A stretch of 5,971 nucleotides of DNA from NCBI GenBank assembly GCA_937967285.1, contig CALBSU010000003.1:1-5971 (forward strand). The letters run 5' to 3'. This document shows positions 1 through 5,971 of this stretch, piece by piece (within the stretch, counting starts at the first letter, position 1; every line of letters starts with the position of its first letter). The notes under the pieces are model-generated. The model made no database searches and was not told where the DNA came from. It saw only the letters and a list, made by a program, of their open reading frames with translations. Origin of the DNA: an uncultured Acidobacteriota bacterium. GTDB taxonomy: Bacteria > Acidobacteriota > Blastocatellia > RBC074. A program made the position numbers and the translations under genes.

Positions 1-43
1 GGCGCTCCCGGGCTCGGCGCTCCCAGGCTCGGCGCTCCCGGGG
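1..43. repeat. 15-bp GC-rich tandem repeat, about 2.9 copies, at window edge
   Basis: The unit GGCGCTCCCGGGCTC occurs at 1-15, with one change (G to A at unit position 10) at 16-30, and as a 12-base partial copy at 31-42. The array runs into the left edge, so its full length is unknown. It lies 7 nt beyond the stop codon of the RND pump gene, in the 3' flank of the operon. Each CCCGGG core is a palindrome, but no long stem followed by a T-run is visible, so it does not look like an intrinsic terminator. I read it as an intergenic minisatellite; a genome-wide dispersed repeat family is possible but cannot be tested here. Confidence 0.85.
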
Positions 44-49
44 AAATTT

Positions 50-3319
<3,270 letters not shown>

Positions 3320-3323
3320 CACT

Positions 3324-4517
<1,194 letters not shown>

Positions 4518-4523
4518 TTCGGT

Positions 4524-4527
4524 TCCC
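4524..4527 (-). promoter_or_regulatory. Probable Shine-Dalgarno site for the adaptor gene
   Basis: GGGA on the minus strand lies 6 nt before the ATG at 4517. It overlaps one copy of a 10-bp tandem duplication that also creates AGGA motifs further upstream, so several start codons have a purine-rich leader. This supports, but does not prove, the 4517 start. Confidence 0.4.
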
Positions 4528-4544
4528 ATTCCTGCCCATTCCTG
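4525..4544 (-). repeat. 10-bp perfect tandem duplication in the adaptor leader
   Basis: CAGGAATGGG (minus strand) is repeated twice without a gap. Each copy contains AGGA and an ATG. The ATG in the downstream copy (4529) is in frame with the adaptor; the one in the upstream copy (4539) is not. The duplication changes the spacing and number of ribosome-binding-like motifs in front of the gene. Confidence 0.75.
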
Positions 4545-4565
4545 TTGGACGTCTCTTTTCAACTT

Positions 4566-4583
4566 CTACTTTCTTTCTACTAT
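4566..4583. repeat. Short CTACTTT heptamer cluster on the adaptor side of the intergenic region
   Basis: On the plus strand CTACTTT (4566-4572) is followed by CTTT and then CTACTAT (4577-4583). It is a degenerate version of the larger heptamer array at 4706-4740, so the same short repeat brackets the inverted-repeat element between them. It lies upstream of the preferred adaptor start. Confidence 0.6.
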
Positions 4584-4609
4584 TACACCACTGTGATTTT
4601 GATACCCGC

Positions 4610-4630
4610 CCGTGGACTGAAGATCCACGG
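4610..4630. repeat. Perfect hairpin, 7-bp stem and 7-nt loop
   Basis: CCGTGGA (4610-4616) and TCCACGG (4624-4630) pair perfectly around the loop CTGAAGA. Neither strand has a T-run after the stem, so it is not a standard intrinsic terminator. The compact GC-rich stem resembles REP-type palindromic units; this comparison is from memory of the class, not from a search. Confidence 0.7.
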
Positions 4631-4641
4631 CTGAATTCAGC
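4630..4641. repeat. 12-bp perfect palindrome
   Basis: GCTGAATTCAGC is self-complementary and directly abuts the hairpin at 4610-4630, sharing its last base. It could be a dimeric protein-binding site (operator-like) or part of the palindromic element; nothing else in the window distinguishes these. Confidence 0.5.
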
Positions 4642-4704
4642 TGCCACTGTCGCGGCGCTGCTGTGATAGATGCGGTTATTCCATCAAAATCACTCTGGCG
4701 CTGA

Positions 4705-5971
<1,267 letters not shown>

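Larger units (their letters stand above)
4593..4693. repeat. 101-bp inverted-repeat element with nested hairpins (REP/MITE-like)
   Basis: A perfect 11-bp inverted repeat, GTGATTTTGAT at 4593-4603 and ATCAAAATCAC at 4683-4693, encloses 79 bp. Inside are a perfect 7-bp hairpin (4610-4630) and a 12-bp palindrome (4630-4641). CTGTGAT also recurs directly (4591-4597 and 4661-4667), as does CCACTGT (4588-4594 and 4644-4650). I see no target-site duplication next to the arms and no room for a gene. The layout resembles REP/REPIN elements or a small non-autonomous mobile element, but this is inferred from structure alone. It separates the channel gene from the adaptor gene and would be transcribed if the three genes form one operon, so it could also act as an RNA structure affecting differential expression. 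Confidence 0.6.

Noticed and set aside
4610..4630. Intrinsic transcription terminator after the channel gene
   Set aside because: The stem is good but neither strand shows a T-run after it, so it does not meet the usual pattern; it fits better as part of a palindromic repeat.
4560..4700. Sigma-70 promoter upstream of the adaptor
   Set aside because: TTGATG and TAATAG-like hexamers are present on the minus strand, but none are paired at 16-18 nt with acceptable matches, so no promoter can be supported.

Overview
The window is almost entirely one minus-strand gene cluster for a tripartite resistance-nodulation-division (RND) efflux system, read from right to left. In transcription order it holds an outer-membrane TolC-family channel (4734-5971, start beyond the right edge), a periplasmic adaptor / membrane fusion lipoprotein (3324-4517), and an inner-membrane RND proton antiporter (50-3319). 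Together these span the envelope of a diderm (Gram-negative) bacterium: the RND trimer captures substrate in the membrane or periplasm, the adaptor bridges it to the channel, and the channel empties outside.

The coding DNA is GC-rich, with heavy GATC/CGATCG usage and G/C-ending codons. There is no regulator, integrase, transposase, tRNA or CRISPR in the window, so the organism cannot be named. The mix of GC-rich coding sequence with short intergenic repeats (a heptamer array, a palindromic element, a 15-bp minisatellite) reminds me of environmental diderm lineages such as Acidobacteriota. That is a weak guess.

Layout: positions 1-43 hold a 15-bp tandem repeat just after the pump gene's stop and running into the window edge. 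The pump and adaptor genes are almost contiguous (4 nt between the adaptor stop and the preferred pump ATG), with the pump's ribosome-binding site inside the last codons of the adaptor. They are probably translationally coupled. The adaptor and channel genes are separated by about 216 nt. This is the only real intergenic space. It carries a 101-bp inverted-repeat element with nested hairpins, bracketed by copies of a CTACTTT heptamer, and one heptamer array supplies the channel gene's stop codon.

No new kind of system is evident. The genes are recognisable efflux components whose substrate cannot be read from sequence. The most interesting signals are the repeats between the genes and a few pump details: Arg instead of Lys at the TM10 proton-relay position, a glycine-rich porter-domain insertion, and a long acidic tail.
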